A DNA stretch of 64,000 nucleotides from Fomes fomentarius (GCA_022606135.1 JABYQN010000016.1:434001-498000); one strand, 5' to 3'; positions 49,876-63,368 are shown, numbered from the stretch's first letter. The notes: generated by a model not told the origin, from the letters alone. Program-made: numbers and translations.

Positions 49876-52800
49876 TGAGCTCCCTATTGCTTCTTGTCGT
49901 TGTGTAGTCGGTGGATCAGAGTGATGTTGTCCATAGCAACAAGTTTTCCGAGCGCATCGACCCTTCACCCAGCATCAACTTCGACACAAATTAGTTCGAG
50001 ATTGGGATCGTCCAACATTCTTGACGTCTGTGATCAAGAACGGCGTCGCAGTCATCCAAGGTACGTCCATAGTCGCTCCCCGGGCCTATATGCGCCACAT
50101 ATGTTTGACCGTTTCCGAGTCAACAGAGATTGATATTTCTTGCTGAGAATGCACGCCAACGAATTTTCAGGCATGAGGAATTCAACAACGGCCCAATCAC
50201 GAGCGACATGAGCGAACAAGAGAAACGTGGCAGACGCTCTCACCGGCAAACAGGACCTGTACTCTGCCTTCACCAAAAATGTTTCCGGTATTCTTTGCAA
50301 CTGAACTCGCCGTCGCATGCAAATCACGACAGAAGGACAGATAACATGGACACGATGTCTCGGGGCCCTGATAATCACCAGGCGACTATTACGATGCTTA
50401 GCGGACTTCCTCGACGTCGCAGGCAACGATCAATAGCTGCAAATACTCAACTCATTTGAGCTTCCCGTATTCACAAAGGTTTCAGCCGCATTTGGTCAGC
50501 TCTGGATAACACCCCCCTACCGACGACACAAGAAAAGCCGATCCTTCGCATATTGGACCTCGACATCGGCCGGAGCCTGTTTAGCCTGACTCTCATTCAA
50601 GCATTACGTGCCATAGACCGCAGCCAATGCCGGATGCGTGAACATTCGGACCCCGTAATGCTCGACGATCGTGGTTTGGTTGACCTACTTATCGGGATTA
50701 GTATTTGCTGAAGGCTCACAGATACAAATATGCAATAGCGACTTACTCGAGGCGGTATATACTCAGGAGCGGAGTGGACGACATCTCCGGTTTCACCAAC
50801 TCCGGCTCGGACGAGGAGCGTTCCACATACACAGTGCCGACTCATGTCTCCGCACACCTGAGCCACATCTTTGATCAGATTAATTCATGGGCTTCGACGA
50901 CATGACTACTTCACACCCTCGGTTGGCTGACCCGGATTCTGGACGCATCTCCACAATCTCCCAAACTTCCCCGGATTTCGAGCTGGATCACCGACCTCAA
51001 GTTCGACGCCTTATGGGCGCTGCTAGGAGAAATAATCTGTCTCTGTTCGACTCCTGCTCAATTCGGTTGTTATCATTTCTCAAGAATTCCTGTCGAGTTA
51101 CCTGCGCAACGGACACCGTGACCACATCGGCGACCAATCCATGAGCTTTGGCGATAGGATGACTTGGTGCGCTGTCCGCGGCACTATTCGAACTTGGGGA
51201 AAGACATGTCTACGGCCCCGCGGGTTCCACCTTGGACATTCAACTCCTACTGTGACCATGGAATGGTCATCACTCGTAACCATGGTCAACAACTTGACGC
51301 CGTACAACTCACCAAGAAGCTGGCCCTGTTTTCGATACTTGCTCATCCCATCACCGCTCAGGACAAGCGACGTTGCTAGGCCTTTGAAGATCGACACCGG
51401 CCGCGCAACCTAATACGCAACCGACGTCATAGTCACTTCGATATAGCTACCCACGCACCGCACGATCCGCTGCGGCCGATGACAGTACATAATTAAGTTC
51501 GTGAGGACCGGCTTCGAGGCGGTCACGCAACAGACCCTCGATTCAAGACGCTGGCCCCGAGGTACGGTCGACCGGACTTGTGGTCGTTCCTGGCACAGGC
51601 CTCTTCGTGGCCCTCGGGATTAGTACCCGCGACCTCTGCGGGGAAGCCAACGTGTGCCGAAATGTTTTTTTCGTGGCCAAGTTCACCTGTTTGTAGATAA
51701 CATGTACCAGTCTTGATGCTACCAGGAACGACGTGAGTTTGGTCGGATTGTCGCAGCGATTCCGGCAGAGAATTGCCTCCCAATGGAATGCTGTGTGCGC
51801 ACGCATACAATGAACCATGCACGGAAACCAGCCCTTGGCGGCGTACGGAAGTTGTTGCCAAATTGTCATCGGGCGGGTACAGTACTAGTCGAATTGAGGA
51901 ATAATGTTAACGATGTGCATTTTAGATAGTAGAAGAGCTCCGGGCAATCCAAATCCAAGGTGACTCGGAATATCGCTACAGGTGCACAACGACATGACCA
52001 ACCTCTCACTTGGTGCGAGGACATTCCGCAGCCCATACGCCTGTGTATCGATAGTCAGACTCCTTTTCTACGGCGGATCATCGAAGACGCACGATGCTGA
52101 CACTGTAAGTACAAATCACCAAGCCACACGCGGAGTCTCAACTATGTCGGAGTTATAGTTGACATGCGGCACACTGATTGGATATTGAATGCCGCTTCAA
52201 ACTCGGAAACAAGCGCCTTGCATTCTATGACCGCAGCGGCATATGCATCTAAAGAAGGTATCACTTACTCCCCGTTGCTTGCAATCATCCGCTAGTGACG
52301 GCCGGAAGTCTGCCTTCGCTCTAAGCACTATGTAGGCTCGACGGCTCCGTCCCACATGTGCCCGCGTATGGCATGCTACCACTATGAATCCCTCATCCAG
52401 TATTGCCGTACGTCTTCCACGCATTTCATTTCATCAGAAACATCACCTCAAGTCCATCACACATTGGCCGTGCGAGCGAGATTTATTTGAGACTAACGCC
52501 AGCCGCATCACCACCGCGCCGGTTCGTAAAAATAGCAGCCTCTCACCGGGCCCCCTCCAGCGTCGATCTAGCTCTAACTTTAGCTCCGACTTCTAAATAT
52601 TCCACCCTCCCCACTGGCACCGCCGGGGCTGCGACAGCACCTAGTAGCACTTGTCGCTCGCTGTGGGTCCAGCTTCCTTTACGTTGCGAAGCAGCAAATC
52701 CATGGGAGCCGGGACCCATGCTGACCCATGCTGTCCGCACTTTGACGGAAGTCAAGCTGTGTCCGCATTTGAACGTACCACGTTCACTATCTCGATTCAG

Positions 52801-54267
52801 TGGCCACGGGATATAACCACCCCTCTCTCGCGCTGCCCGGGCATGCCGGGGAGCCCCTGCAGGCTAGTACAGAAAGGGGCTGATGGGCGTTGGACGCCAG
52901 CCTGCCCGGCGATATCGGGAAAAACGACAGTCGGACCTGCCACTGCCACCCAGTCTAGACTCTTAGAGTTGATAGGTAAGTAAGTAAGTAGTCGGACCGC
53001 TGCCGCCGATATACTTTTAACCGAGTCGGGGAAAAGCCCAATGATATACCGTGTTGCCAGCCTCGGGCGAGATAGCCCGAGAGTGCGACGACGGCGCAAT
53101 TGGCTGGTGAGATGCCGCACGGCCTATGGTAAGTAACAGTGTCGACGAATTCTCCGTGGCAATTTGTATTAGTTGCAGTCGCACACGCACCTCAGATTGG
53201 ATTCCGGTCGGGGAAGGAGAACCGATCGAAGCCAGTCCATGATGCATGATGATGCTCATCACCCCCATGACAGGATTCCATGAGAGAAACCCGCCGAAAG
53301 CGTGAGCGAGACAGTCTAGGACCATATGTCCCCATAACTCGCATCGCGTATGTTGCAGTATGAATGGGCGAATGAGGAGCGAGCATCAACCACGCGTTCA
53401 AAAACGACGTCGAGTGCTCGGGCTTCCGAGATTGCGCAATACGAATTTGGCCAGCCCGCCGAGGTTACCCGGGGTTGTTGAGCTTCTAATCTGCCAAATC
53501 CAAACAGAACGTTCGAAGAGCCTGAGGCCGAGCCGAACGATCGCGCGCATTGATCGTGGTTCTTGACGCGGCTGCTCCAATATTTGCTCGCGCGTCGCGT
53601 TGCTACAGTACCCACCGCCACCGCCATCGCCGACTTGTCCTTTGTCACTTGAAAGAGCGAGGCTGCGAGACCAGTCAGAAATTGCAGCAGTATGCGACTG
53701 ACGGCGAGCATATCGATGACCAGATGACACAGACGAGTCAGGATCGTCGATGTCAGGAGACAACACACCGTACGCCGTACGAAGGCCTCGCGGAGAGAGC
53801 AGTCACCACACGCCCGACACACGCACACGACAAGGAGGATTCTGGTGTTTATGGAGTTTTTCCATCTGCTCTGTATTAAGAATGCTCTGCTACAGACTAG
53901 CTATCGCCCGCCTCAGGCGCCTTCGTGAGTGCATGGGTAGCTCTACACCAGTGTTCCAGTCGAGAGATACACAACGCAATGTATACGCAAAGGATGAAAC
54001 AGAAGGAGGGGGGGGAGAGAAGGGTGGAAAGCAAAAAGGCGAGATGACCGGCTATGCTCGTGATTATCAACAGTCCCACACAAAGGCATTTGGGGGGCAA
54101 AAAGGGTGGCAAGCGCGACGAAGCAAGAGAAGCGAAAAAGAAGGTTGCCTCATCGCACACGGACGTGCAATAAGTTACTTGCAAAGGCGCGGCGACAGCG
54201 GCTCACAGCGGCGGCGGTCGCGCGGTTGTCGTAATCATGACGTTGCGAGGGCGCGACGACCAGCTGC
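49876..54267. other. Long stretch without a recognised gene
   Basis: Several frames suggest eroded coding sequence. One near 49990-50060 reads LRHKLVRDWDRPTFLTSV before a GT donor. Another near 50590-50700 reads LTLIQALRAIDRSQ, which recalls DUF6533 helices. None can be joined into a gene. The second copy of the 49.7 kb segment is at 51545-51675, a GTAA microsatellite at 52975-52990 and a small perfect hairpin (CTCGGGC/GCCCGAG) at about 53063-53083. Confidence 0.4.
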
Positions 54268-55990
54268 TTAGAAGCGGCGCTGGCGACGGCCACCACGGCC
54301 GGCACCACGGTTCGCACCCGCGTTCTGACCTGCGTTCGCGCCGGCGTTCTGACCAGCGTTCTGGCCAGCGTTTGCACCGGCGTTCTGGCCAGCGTTCGCG
54401 CCGTTCTGGCCCGCGGCGGCGTTGTTGTTCCCAGCAGCAGCGTTGTTGTTGCCGTTCTGACCGTTGTTGTTGCCACCCGCGGCCTGGCCGTTAGCGGACA
54501 CGGTGAACTGCCGTAAAACGATATTCAGAGATGCATTGAGAGCGGGACACGGACAGAGACTTACGTAGGCCATGTCGTCAAGAGCACCACGCTGCGCGAC
54601 AGCGACGAGCGCGGGCTGGTGGTTCGACGAGGAGTTGATGGTGGCAATGCGGTAGGTGCCAGCGGGGAGACCGCCGGGGACGGTGGTGGTGAGGATGCCG
54701 TTCTGCGCCTTGTCGTTGAGACCCTTGAAGAAGACGAACTTGGTGGGGTCCGTGGGCGTCTTCTGGTCGAGCGAGGTGAGCTGCTCGATGACGACGTGCG
54801 AGTGGCCCTTGATGAGACCCTGCGCGTTCAGCTGCTGGGGCGCCATGTGGAACGTGGTCGTCGGGTTCGTGAAGTGGCCCGTCTCGAGGTTGTTGATCGC
54901 GACCTGGATGGTGATGTCCTGGTTCGCGGCGACCGTCGCGCCGTTGGCCGGGCTCTGGAACTTGGCCGACGGCATCTTGGCCTGCGCGGCGATGAGACCC
55001 ATCGGGGTCTGGTTGCAGGAGCCCTCGATGACCTGCTGCCCGTTCGTCTTGGCGACACCAGGGAACTGGACGCAGAAGTTGATAAAGTTGTTCGTCGAGG
55101 TGATAGAGGGCTCTTGGCCAGCGGCGGCGTCGGCGCCACCGTCAGACGCGAACTTGTCGAAGATGTTGCTCGGGTCGATGGTCAAGGACGTCTGAGCGTT
55201 TCCACCCGCGGCGGCGTTGTTGCCGTTGCCCGCGTTGGCGTTGTTGTTGCCATTGCCTGCGTTGTTGCCAGCAGCAGCGCCATTGCCTGCGTTGTTTCCA
55301 GCAGCGGCGCCATTGCCATTCGCTATTTACACGTGTGAGACCATTGCCCCGACCAGATTGTCAACTCGTTACTCACCGTTGTTGCCAGCCGCGGCCTGAC
55401 CGTTGTTGCCGGCAGCAGCCTGACCGTTGTTGCCGGCAGCAGCCTGACCGTTGTTGCCGGCCTGACCGTTGTTCGCATTGTTGCCGGCTTGACCGTTGTT
55501 CGCGTTGTTCCCAGCCTGACCGTTGTTCGCGTTGTTCCCAGCCTGGCCGTTGTTGGCGTTGTTGCCGGCCTGACCGTTGTTTGCGTTGTTGCCGCCACGG
55601 CCACCGCCCCTACCGGGATTTGTGGCAGCCTGGTTGCCACGGCCGCCGCCGGTCTGACCCTTCCCTGCGTTGGGGGTCGCCGCCAGGGTAGTGGCAGCGG
55701 CGGCACCCGCGGTCTGGGTCACGGTTACTGTCTTCACAGCGTCGGCCTAAAAAAGAGATTGTTCGCGATCAGAGACAAGGTTGCGATAATTGTTGTGGAG
55801 AAGGTACGGGTGGGGTTAAGAAGGAAGGGGGAAAGAGACTCACGGCGCAAGTGTCAGCGACGGCAGACGATGCAGCGGCAACCGCAGACGAGGAAGCCGC
55901 CGTGTTCTTGCCACCACTCTTGTTGTGGGGCAGGGCATGGACGGAGAGGGCGAGGGAAAGGAGAGCGACGAGGAATGCCTTAGGGTACAT
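54268..55990 (-). CDS. Secreted Asn/Gly/Gln-rich repeat protein with a conserved fungal domain
   Basis: Four exons: 55990-55844, 55746-55377, 55322-54565 and 54507-54268; 504 residues. The first 19 residues (MYPKAFLVALLSLALSVHA) are a signal peptide. Residues about 50-240 are low-complexity Asn/Gly/Gln/Ala repeats. Residues about 245-425 form a well-structured domain (ITSTNNFINFCVQFP, PMGLIAAQAKMPSAKF, GLIKGHSHVVIEQL, FVFFKGLNDKAQNG, GLPAGTYRIATINSSSNHQP). I know this domain as a recurrent, uncharacterised secreted protein of Agaricomycetes. The tail returns to NAGAN/QNAG repeats and ends RGGRRQRRF. A cell-wall or extracellular matrix role is a guess. Exon 4 is in frame even without splicing, but the 57-nt intron removes a segment not found in the domain. 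Confidence 0.85.
55381..55593 (-). repeat. Tandem coding repeats in the Asn/Gly-rich protein
   Basis: Five copies of a 27-nt unit coding NNANNGQAG are followed by three copies of a 24-nt unit coding NNGQAAAG. The units are nearly identical at DNA level, so copy number is likely to vary between strains. Confidence 0.85.
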
Positions 55991-56187
55991 GGTGCTTGAT
56001 AATCTGAAAAACAACGACCGGTAGAGGAGAAGGAGTGAAAGTTTGCGTTGTGAGCTCGAAAAAACGAAACGACCCCGGGTCGTGTTACAGAGAACAGTAG
56101 GCACCGGCCTGGAGGGAGCAAAGGCTCAAGCAGAGACGAGAGCAGGAGGGAAAAGGATGGAGAGTAGGGCCAAGCCCATGCGGGAAC

Positions 56188-56193
56188 TATATA
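56188..56193 (-). promoter_or_regulatory. TATA box of the Asn/Gly-rich protein gene
   Basis: TATATA on the minus strand, about 200 bases upstream of the ATG at 55990, with a long pyrimidine-rich leader between. Confidence 0.4.
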
Positions 56194-59100
56194 CCGCTCG
56201 GCCGGCGCGCGTTGATTGGCCCGTGCGCCTACGGCCCCCTGCTGATCAGCCCTGCCTTGCGAGTCTCCCCAGCAACGCTCGTCCGATCCGTTATCGTCCA
56301 GAACGGGGCCCGTCGCTAGGGCGATCTCTCCTCCCTCCTCCCGCTTGTCTCCAGCCCACCAACGAGGGGAGCCTCCATGTCTACATCTTCTTCCCCCTGC
56401 TCCAACGCCCTCTCGCAAAACATGCTCGCTGCAAGGCCGTGCAAGGTCAGGAGTGATACTTTCTTCGTCATCTCAGTCCACCATCAACGTTTCCGCGCTC
56501 GAGCGTGATGCATAGGACGGCCTAGGACGGCACCAGGCACCAACCACATCGCGGCATGTCGTTGATCGCTAAATAATACACCTTCGGACTGAGGACCAAA
56601 AAAAGCCTGTGATGGCGCAAATGCGTGAAGCCGGCCATCATCGACCGTCAGTATGTAACCAGCTCTTCTCGTTGCCTGCTTCGTCAGTCGGCTATCCACA
56701 AGTCACGACACCTTCTCTGCGTTCAACGTTGTGGCTATCGTAAACCCCACAGTAACGGAACTCGACATTCAATAAGCAGAAGACTCGCATACTGGATTTG
56801 CTGGCATCTAGCCGTTCATTTCGTAGGCCAAGAGCGCGACGGAGGACGTCATTCTGTATCCGACGCGAGTCGGAGTGTTAACAACAGACAGGACCACGAC
56901 AAATGGCCACACTTGTTGTCAGAAGCTGTCGATGTTGTCTTGATCATGAGCGACGGCGGGCCGAGTTTAGATTTCCTGGCTCTGAGTGGCAGAAAACGTC
57001 CCGAGATGATAATTGCAGGGTCGCAACACGTGGCAACATCTTCGCGCCTCCCGAACACGAACCTCCTTAAGATTACGTCAGCGCGCAACTGCCGCAGGCA
57101 CAAGCCCGGCGCACAGGAGACGCGCATTTTACCCTTTCTGATTCAAGTATTCGTTCACCACAGACTTCGTCCAATCAATTGAGTGTGCGCGTTTGGTGTG
57201 TTGAGTACATACTGTGTTGCACGAGTACTTACAGGTACTTACTGACTTCTCCCATCATCCTTTCGCAGCAATGACTTACCTCGAGATTGTCTTCCTACCG
57301 AGCGGTGATCCTCTCACGCTACAAACTCCGGCGCGAAGTTTGGATGTCTTACACCGGCCACTGTAGCGGTTGCGGTGCAAAATGATACTATGGCATGCAT
57401 TGTTTGACACACTTTGACAGCCTAATGACAGCCTTAGGGATCATCATCGCAAAACGTGATGATCATCAGGCACGTCCCGTCCTCATCCTCGCACGCCCGC
57501 AGACAGTTGCTCAGTTCTGGCTCTGAAGACGTATGTGCCCATACTGCCTTGTAGAGAGCATCAAGCGGCCCATCATTCCCGGGGTATGTATCATGTCTGA
57601 TTCTGACTGCTCAATGACACGACCATTCAAACAGTCTGACAGGCCGGGTATGTAGAGCCTAGGCGGTCCACTCTGCAGGCATGAACAGGACGGATTCACG
57701 CGTTGGACTTGGGCGGGCGGTGCACTACATATACCTCGAGCCTCAGGTTCACAATGGCGGTGTTGCGTCATGGGGTGCGACTCAGCGCTCGACGTTCAAC
57801 ACCGCCTGGACTTTGCGAGCGATGTCCGTCGACATCAGGAGATCATAGCGCCGAGAATCGACGGTCTGATTCCTCGTCCTCGTCCTCGGACGACTCCACA
57901 TGCTCTTCCTGTCAAGATACTCATCCATGACATGATAAACATCATTCCGAACCGCGACCTGCGACAAAAGCCTTCGCTCCAATTATGAAAGGACGGTAGG
58001 ACTCGCACATGATGCTTCATCAGGTGCTCCCAGCGAACACAGTCTCTGATTATAGTATGCGCCCACTGACTGTCTACTGAGTACTCCCTCCGTAGTAGGC
58101 GATGCGCTGCTGGGGTGCGTCCGTGCGGGCGAATGATGGTCAGTATACTTATTAATGTCATGGTGCAGCTTGAAGCTCGATCGGGGATATCTTCAGCTGT
58201 ACCAGTACTAACCCCGGCACCGCCACCTTGATTCTTCAGAGTCCCCATCGAACGGCGAACACCGTACGCACCGCTCGAGTGACAGCATTCGTGATGTTCC
58301 CTCACCGACGACGACATGGCACACCTTGCTCCGGCCGAAGGCCTCTCTATCCAGATAGCAAGAAATCCTCGTATCGTCGGTCTATGCGGTGCGTCAACGC
58401 TTATCTTCAGAAGCCTTACTGTCGCACACACCGGTTATAGTCTGTGCCCAATCGCACTGATTTCCATTCATGCGGACTCCTGCATAATCAAGGAGTGAAT
58501 GGAGTTGACTGGTCGACGAGCGAGTCGGCGCTAGTAGGCGTCCGAGGCGCTGTCCGGCCGAGTGACTTCACAGCTTGGATACGATGGCTCCCCCATCTGC
58601 AGTGGACCCTCTCCATGCGTGCGATCATCGCATCCTTCCATCCAACGTGTCGCTCCGAGTCTGATACGGGGGGAGGGACCTTCACTCACTGTCAGTCGAG
58701 CAGTTGTGCTATTAGCAGTGTACTTGAACTTCTTGCCGTCAGCACCCCACGCCCTCTGTTCGCCGCAAACCGCCTTCTTCAAGCAAGTTGCACATGCCAG
58801 CTCTCTCCGATCCCCGGCCATTGGCACCTCGGAGTCCTAGCAGATAAGTACTCTGTCCGCCCCTTCTAGTAGTAGTAACATTATAGATCAATGTCACTAC
58901 TGTCAGCGCGACTTGAAGTTTGAAGGGCCCATACAATTGGATTCTTCCAGCAGCTAGGTCGAGGTGGCGCGTGGTCCCGACCTCCCTCAGACGATGAGAC
59001 CGGCCAGCTCCACTAGTACTGTGCCCCGCGCTCAGTATGTATCTGACCCGCCGCGTCTGCGCGGAGAACAAGGAGAACAAGGAGAACATGTCGGAGCGCA

Positions 59101-59996
59101 GGACATGTATCATAAATCTACCCGTCGTCGACCTTCCCAGACCGGGTCCGGAACGACGACTCGCAAGCCCTCTGGCGTTTACTCTCGCAGCGGAAGGATG
59201 GCGCTGACATGGATCATGTGCTCACGGCATTCATTACCAGATGCATACAGCTCAGGTTTCGAGGAGGCAAGACCAAGCACAGGAACGTTAGCCGCCGCTG
59301 CCTTGCTCCCTGTATGCTTGGCCGAAACATTCAAGGGGCTGCTGACGATCCTCAACGGCGGCCCTGAGGCAGGCCTGAAAGCCTGGGTTTGACGCACAGG
59401 ATAGCCTGCCAATATATACACTACACCATGCACGCACCACGCTGCCTCCATAGCTACATATACATGACCGAATGCGAACGTCGCGCAAGCAGCACGCTCC
59501 CAAGATCTCTTCGAGTCCCTATAGCCCCCACGTTCGCAAGCATCCTCCCGCCTGCGGTCGACAATAGAACCAAAGCTGGTGGATATAGCAGAGAGGGAAG
59601 GCACGGCGGGGCGCAAAATCGGGAGAGGTGGGACACCAGGGAAGCAGGGAGCGGGATATACAACACAAGATTGGAATTACGGGATTACGGCAATCCGTAC
59701 GAATAGATAGTACCATCGTCTCTCTCTCGTCGTCGTCGTCATATGCATCCGGAATGGATCATCATAAGTTAGCGGGGACCCTCCGCGCGCGCGCGAGACG
59801 AGCCTGTTGCTCTCGGAGGTCGCCGGTAAAATCCGATGGCAGGTTCTCTGTCAAAGCCCAGTCAAAGCGGAGACGGAAAGAAAGGTATGGAAAGATAGGG
59901 TGCGCAGGGTGCACGGGGATCGTAGAAGGGGCAGGGGTAGAGAGAAGGCGGTGAGTATGACTAGTATGGCTCAGGGGGAGGGATATGCGGCAGAGG
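56194..59996. other. Long stretch without a recognised gene
   Basis: Frames such as 56625-57182 plus, 57835-58431 minus and 59179-59616 minus show no motif, signal peptide or convincing splice chain. A GAACAAGGA triplet repeat occurs near 59065 and TC-rich simple sequence near 59720. Confidence 0.4.
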
Positions 59997-61869
59997 TCAC
60001 TCGACGTCGATGCGGAAGCTGGTAACCTGCGGGAGGTACGCCGCGCCAGCGAGGTCAAGGATGTGGACGTCGTCGAAAACTTCGAGACCATTGAAGCCGC
60101 CGAAGACGAAGACCCGGCTATCGGCAAGGCATGCTGCGTGGTATCCGCGAGCTGATGGCGGTCTGCCGGCGACTGCACGCGGCTCGTATTGTAATGAGAC
60201 TATATGCCGTACACTTTCAGCATGCATGCGAGACAGGTACGATGTGGGGATAGGGGAGTACATACCGAGGTTGAAGAGCAGGAGGTCGGACATGTACGAT
60301 CCCCCGTCATGACCGCCATAGATGAAGAGATATGAGCCGACCTGTGTCGCCGTATGTGATAACCGCTTGGGCTGGTTCTCCCCAAGCTTGACCAACCTCC
60401 AGAGCAAAGTATCTAGTGAAGATAGGGTCGTCAACAGCCGCTCTTACTGATAGACCGGTCTTTGAATGGCTCACCAAGGTTCAAACACCAAATGTCGGAG
60501 AAACACTCCCGTCCATCGCTGCCGCCGACGACAACCATGACGTTGCCAATGAGGTTCGCAGTGTGATAACCTCGCGCGGTCGGTGCGGTCCCGAACGTCT
60601 CGATCAGCTCCCACCGCATCCTCTCCACCGGCCCACCAACATCCAGCGTCCACACATCATTCAAGGCGGTGCTTCCATTTCCGCCTCCAAATATCCATAA
60701 CTTGTTCTTGTAGAGGACCGAAGTGTGCGCCCTGCGGGGCGGAGGGAGGACTGAGCCCTCCGGATATAGGGGATGAATCCATCGCCGGGTAGCCGTGTCG
60801 AGGATGTAAACGTCGTTGTAGTACGCAGGACCTTCGCCGCCTCCAAAGACAATGATTTTGCGGTCTACGAGAGTTGCTGTATGCGCTCGACATGGCGGAG
60901 GGATGTCACCTGTGAGTTCGGGGTGTGTCCATTGCATCGTTTCTGTCCGACTTTTATTAGCATCATGATTGGAAACGAGAGTGCGCAACGGTATCATTGA
61001 ATCTTCCCGAGGATCCTCGTATCGCAGACGAATAAGAGTGATCTCCGCGTAATAACCGCACCTCCGGATTTCCATAGAAGTCACGCCTGCTCGAGGAGAC
61101 AGGGACGTCTCCCACAGTTACGGCAGATGTAGCTTTCAGGCGATTCAAAATTGGCTGCGAAACCGACTGGGGACGTACCGGTGTTGAAGCAGAACACGTC
61201 CCTCCAGCATCCCCGCTCGTCGCAACCTCCAAAGAGCCAGGCGACGTTGTCGATGAGAGTGACACTGTGCGCACGGGTCCCATGCAACGGCATCGCACCA
61301 TACACCGGCGCGCGGCTCCAATGCATGAGCGTGGCCGGGGTGGGCTCGACATCCTTCGCATGCGGCAGATGGGGCGTATTCCGTATTCTGTGCGTCGGTT
61401 GCGCCCCCGAGCCCTTTGCATTCTTCCCCTCCCGTCCGTCCCGCCCCTCCCGCTCCCGCCCCTCTCGCTCCCGCCCATTCTGCCCCTTCTCGCCCCCATG
61501 GCTCTCCCTGTCCCGTTCTCGTTCTCGTTCCCGTTGCCGATCCTTCACCGTCGCCGGGGACCCCGATCTCTGCCGTCTCGGGGTCGCCACCCCGCTGAAG
61601 GTATCTCCGCTCGCGGACCGGTTCGTCGCAGAGCGAGTCAGGGTGGAGGGCGTGCGCTGGCTCGCTGCAGAGGGTGTGCGCGAGGGTGCGCCTGCGCTCC
61701 CAAGACTAGTCGTGCTCCCCGCCTGCTTGAAGGTCGTAGCCGAGCCCGTCACTGCATGGTGGAAGTAGGGCGAGCGTGAGCTGGGTGTGAGCGGGCTCTC
61801 TTCAGGCACGTCGGTGAGGGTCCCAACCCGAGGCGAGTCGAGCATGAGCCGGGGTTCGCTGGATGGCAT
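59997..61869 (-). CDS. Kelch-repeat protein (Tea1-like type)
   Basis: Four exons: 61869-61179, 60942-60475, 60412-60266 and 60172-59997; 493 residues. The N-terminal 170 residues are disordered, Ser/Thr/Pro-rich, with a run of RE/RD dipeptides (RERERERDRESHGG). Then come six kelch units, each with the hydrophobic-GG hallmark: AHSVTLIDNVAWLFGG, AHTATLVDRKIIVFGGG, AHTSVLYKNKLWIFGGG, GYHTANLIGNVMVVVGG, SHTATQVGSYLFIYGG and GYHAACLADSRVFVFGG. Six units close one beta-propeller. In fission yeast the kelch protein Tea1 marks cell ends; it has a long coiled coil that is absent here. The protein is therefore only kelch-type, not a proven Tea1 orthologue. The charged RE run could bind RNA or microtubules. 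Confidence 0.9.
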
Positions 61870-63122
61870 GGATGGACAACTGCGATGAACTTAGGAGACG
61901 ATGAGCTCAAAGCAAGGCCAAGCGCCGTAGAACGCGTATGCTTTGCACGGAGGCACGCGCCGGAGCCGCCGGCCAATGTTATGCCGTATTGAGTGAAGTA
62001 ATCGCGTCGGTGGGCTCAACAACCACTTGCACGGAAGCATATGAAGCTTCGATACGGAGCTCGGCTAACAAACGCCTTTCGTAACCATGCAGCCTCCGCG
62101 GCCGTCCGATTCACCCGGGACAGCCTTTGGAGTATCTTTTATGGACTAGACTCCTCGCTTGCCGCGACCGCAGCCTTGAAAATACCACTGGCAGCAGACT
62201 GGACAGCATAACAGTATCTATCTATGAACAGCAGTATAACCAGAAAGGTGCATTTCATACGTCGTTGAATTTGGTGACAATTGCCGTGGTTTTGTCTAGG
62301 GAAGACCTATACAATCCTTCGAGTTTGATAATCTAATACTTCATGCACCTACATCTGCAAGTTTCCCTGTCTGTGGGGTTCTGGCCCGCCAGGCTTTGGG
62401 CAATGTCTGGATGTTCGAACACAGCCAACGTTCTGCAGACGAGGTGAGAAGAAATCACCGTTCACCGATAAATCATCACAAGAGCCTGGATATATCTTCC
62501 GTCATGTGCCTGAGCAGCTAGCAAACTGATTGGCATGTACCCCAATCTACAGATTGACCAGTCGATTTCCTTGTCATTGAAGGGGCAGACAGAAGTGACC
62601 TACAGCTTGTGTTGTGTCAACTCGGAAAAATGGGCTTCCTCCCTGGTGATCGTGTGCGTGAGTTGAAACTAGCCACTGTATCCTGTTCACGTTCTGAGCT
62701 GCCGATGAGCGTATATGATTTGTTGCGGACTGTATGAGGACGAACACAACCCGCTGAGCATCTTCCCCCGCTGCAGCTATGAAGGTTGTCGGATAGTGTC
62801 GGATCCGGGTGCGGAAACCCAAGCTCGCCATCTGGATGGAAGTCGGCTGCGAGAGACCCAGCTGGTGGACGATGTCAAAGTTTAATCTCGTTGTATTGTA
62901 ATAGTATCATCAGTTCGAGCAGGGGCACTACTCACTTGTGCCTGCCGATTCCTCTGAGGTCTATTCCGACTCGGGGCGTCTCTGCAGCAGACTGAAGTTT
63001 TGCCATAGCGGGAACTGCGGCATATAAGTCGACTGCCCGCCAAGCTCTCCACTGGTTTGTCCATAAGACATCAGCACCGCGACGAGAACGGTTAGCGTAT
63101 AAGTCGTACTTATAGGACGAAG
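61870..63122. other. Intergenic; one weak ORF
   Basis: A minus frame starting at an ATG at 62831 (85 codons to 62574) continues upstream in an open frame to about 62885. It looks mildly coding (MASLGFRTRIRHYPTTFIAA), but I recognise nothing in it. No other candidate. Confidence 0.3.
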
Positions 63123-63368
63123 TCAGGCAACGCACGCAGCGTCGGCTTCCGCTGCCTCGGCCAAAGCCTTAGCCTTATCATTCGGAGGGATGACGCTACC
63201 TTGCGGATGCTGAGCGCTGAGCGGCCGTAGCATGAGCTTGAGCTTATGATCGATTCCTTCAGGCGGCCGATAACCCAAAGCTGTGTGTATCCTGTCTTCG
63301 CGGGTCTCAGCTATTCCTCGATCGAGTTCGCTGTTCGACAAGCGTGCGGATGAAAGGGATTCTTTCAA
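63123..63368 (-). pseudogene. SMP-like repeat fragment
   Basis: The minus frame reads EDRIHTALGYRPPEG, LSAQHPQGSVIPPN and KALAEAAEADA. These follow in order the parts of one SMP unit of the gene at 28485-29779 (EEHKILGFRPPQG; QS.A..P.G; EIA..DA). The frame has no ATG of its own at its start. It is a single unit whose central QS helix is changed. It could be the last exon of a diverged gene whose other exons I cannot find, but a relic is more likely. Confidence 0.4.

Noticed and set aside
53063..53083. Perfect 7-bp hairpin as a terminator or element end.
   Set aside because: A lone short hairpin in a eukaryotic intergenic stretch has no supported meaning.
55489..55983. Plus-strand ORFs rich in Val/Gly over the Asn/Gly-rich gene.
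   Set aside because: They are antisense products of the tandem repeat; the minus strand has the signal peptide, introns and conserved domain.
61151..61779. Long plus-strand ORFs (205 and 170 codons) opposite the kelch gene.
   Set aside because: They are antisense to the low-complexity RE/RD coding stretch and first kelch unit; no features of their own.
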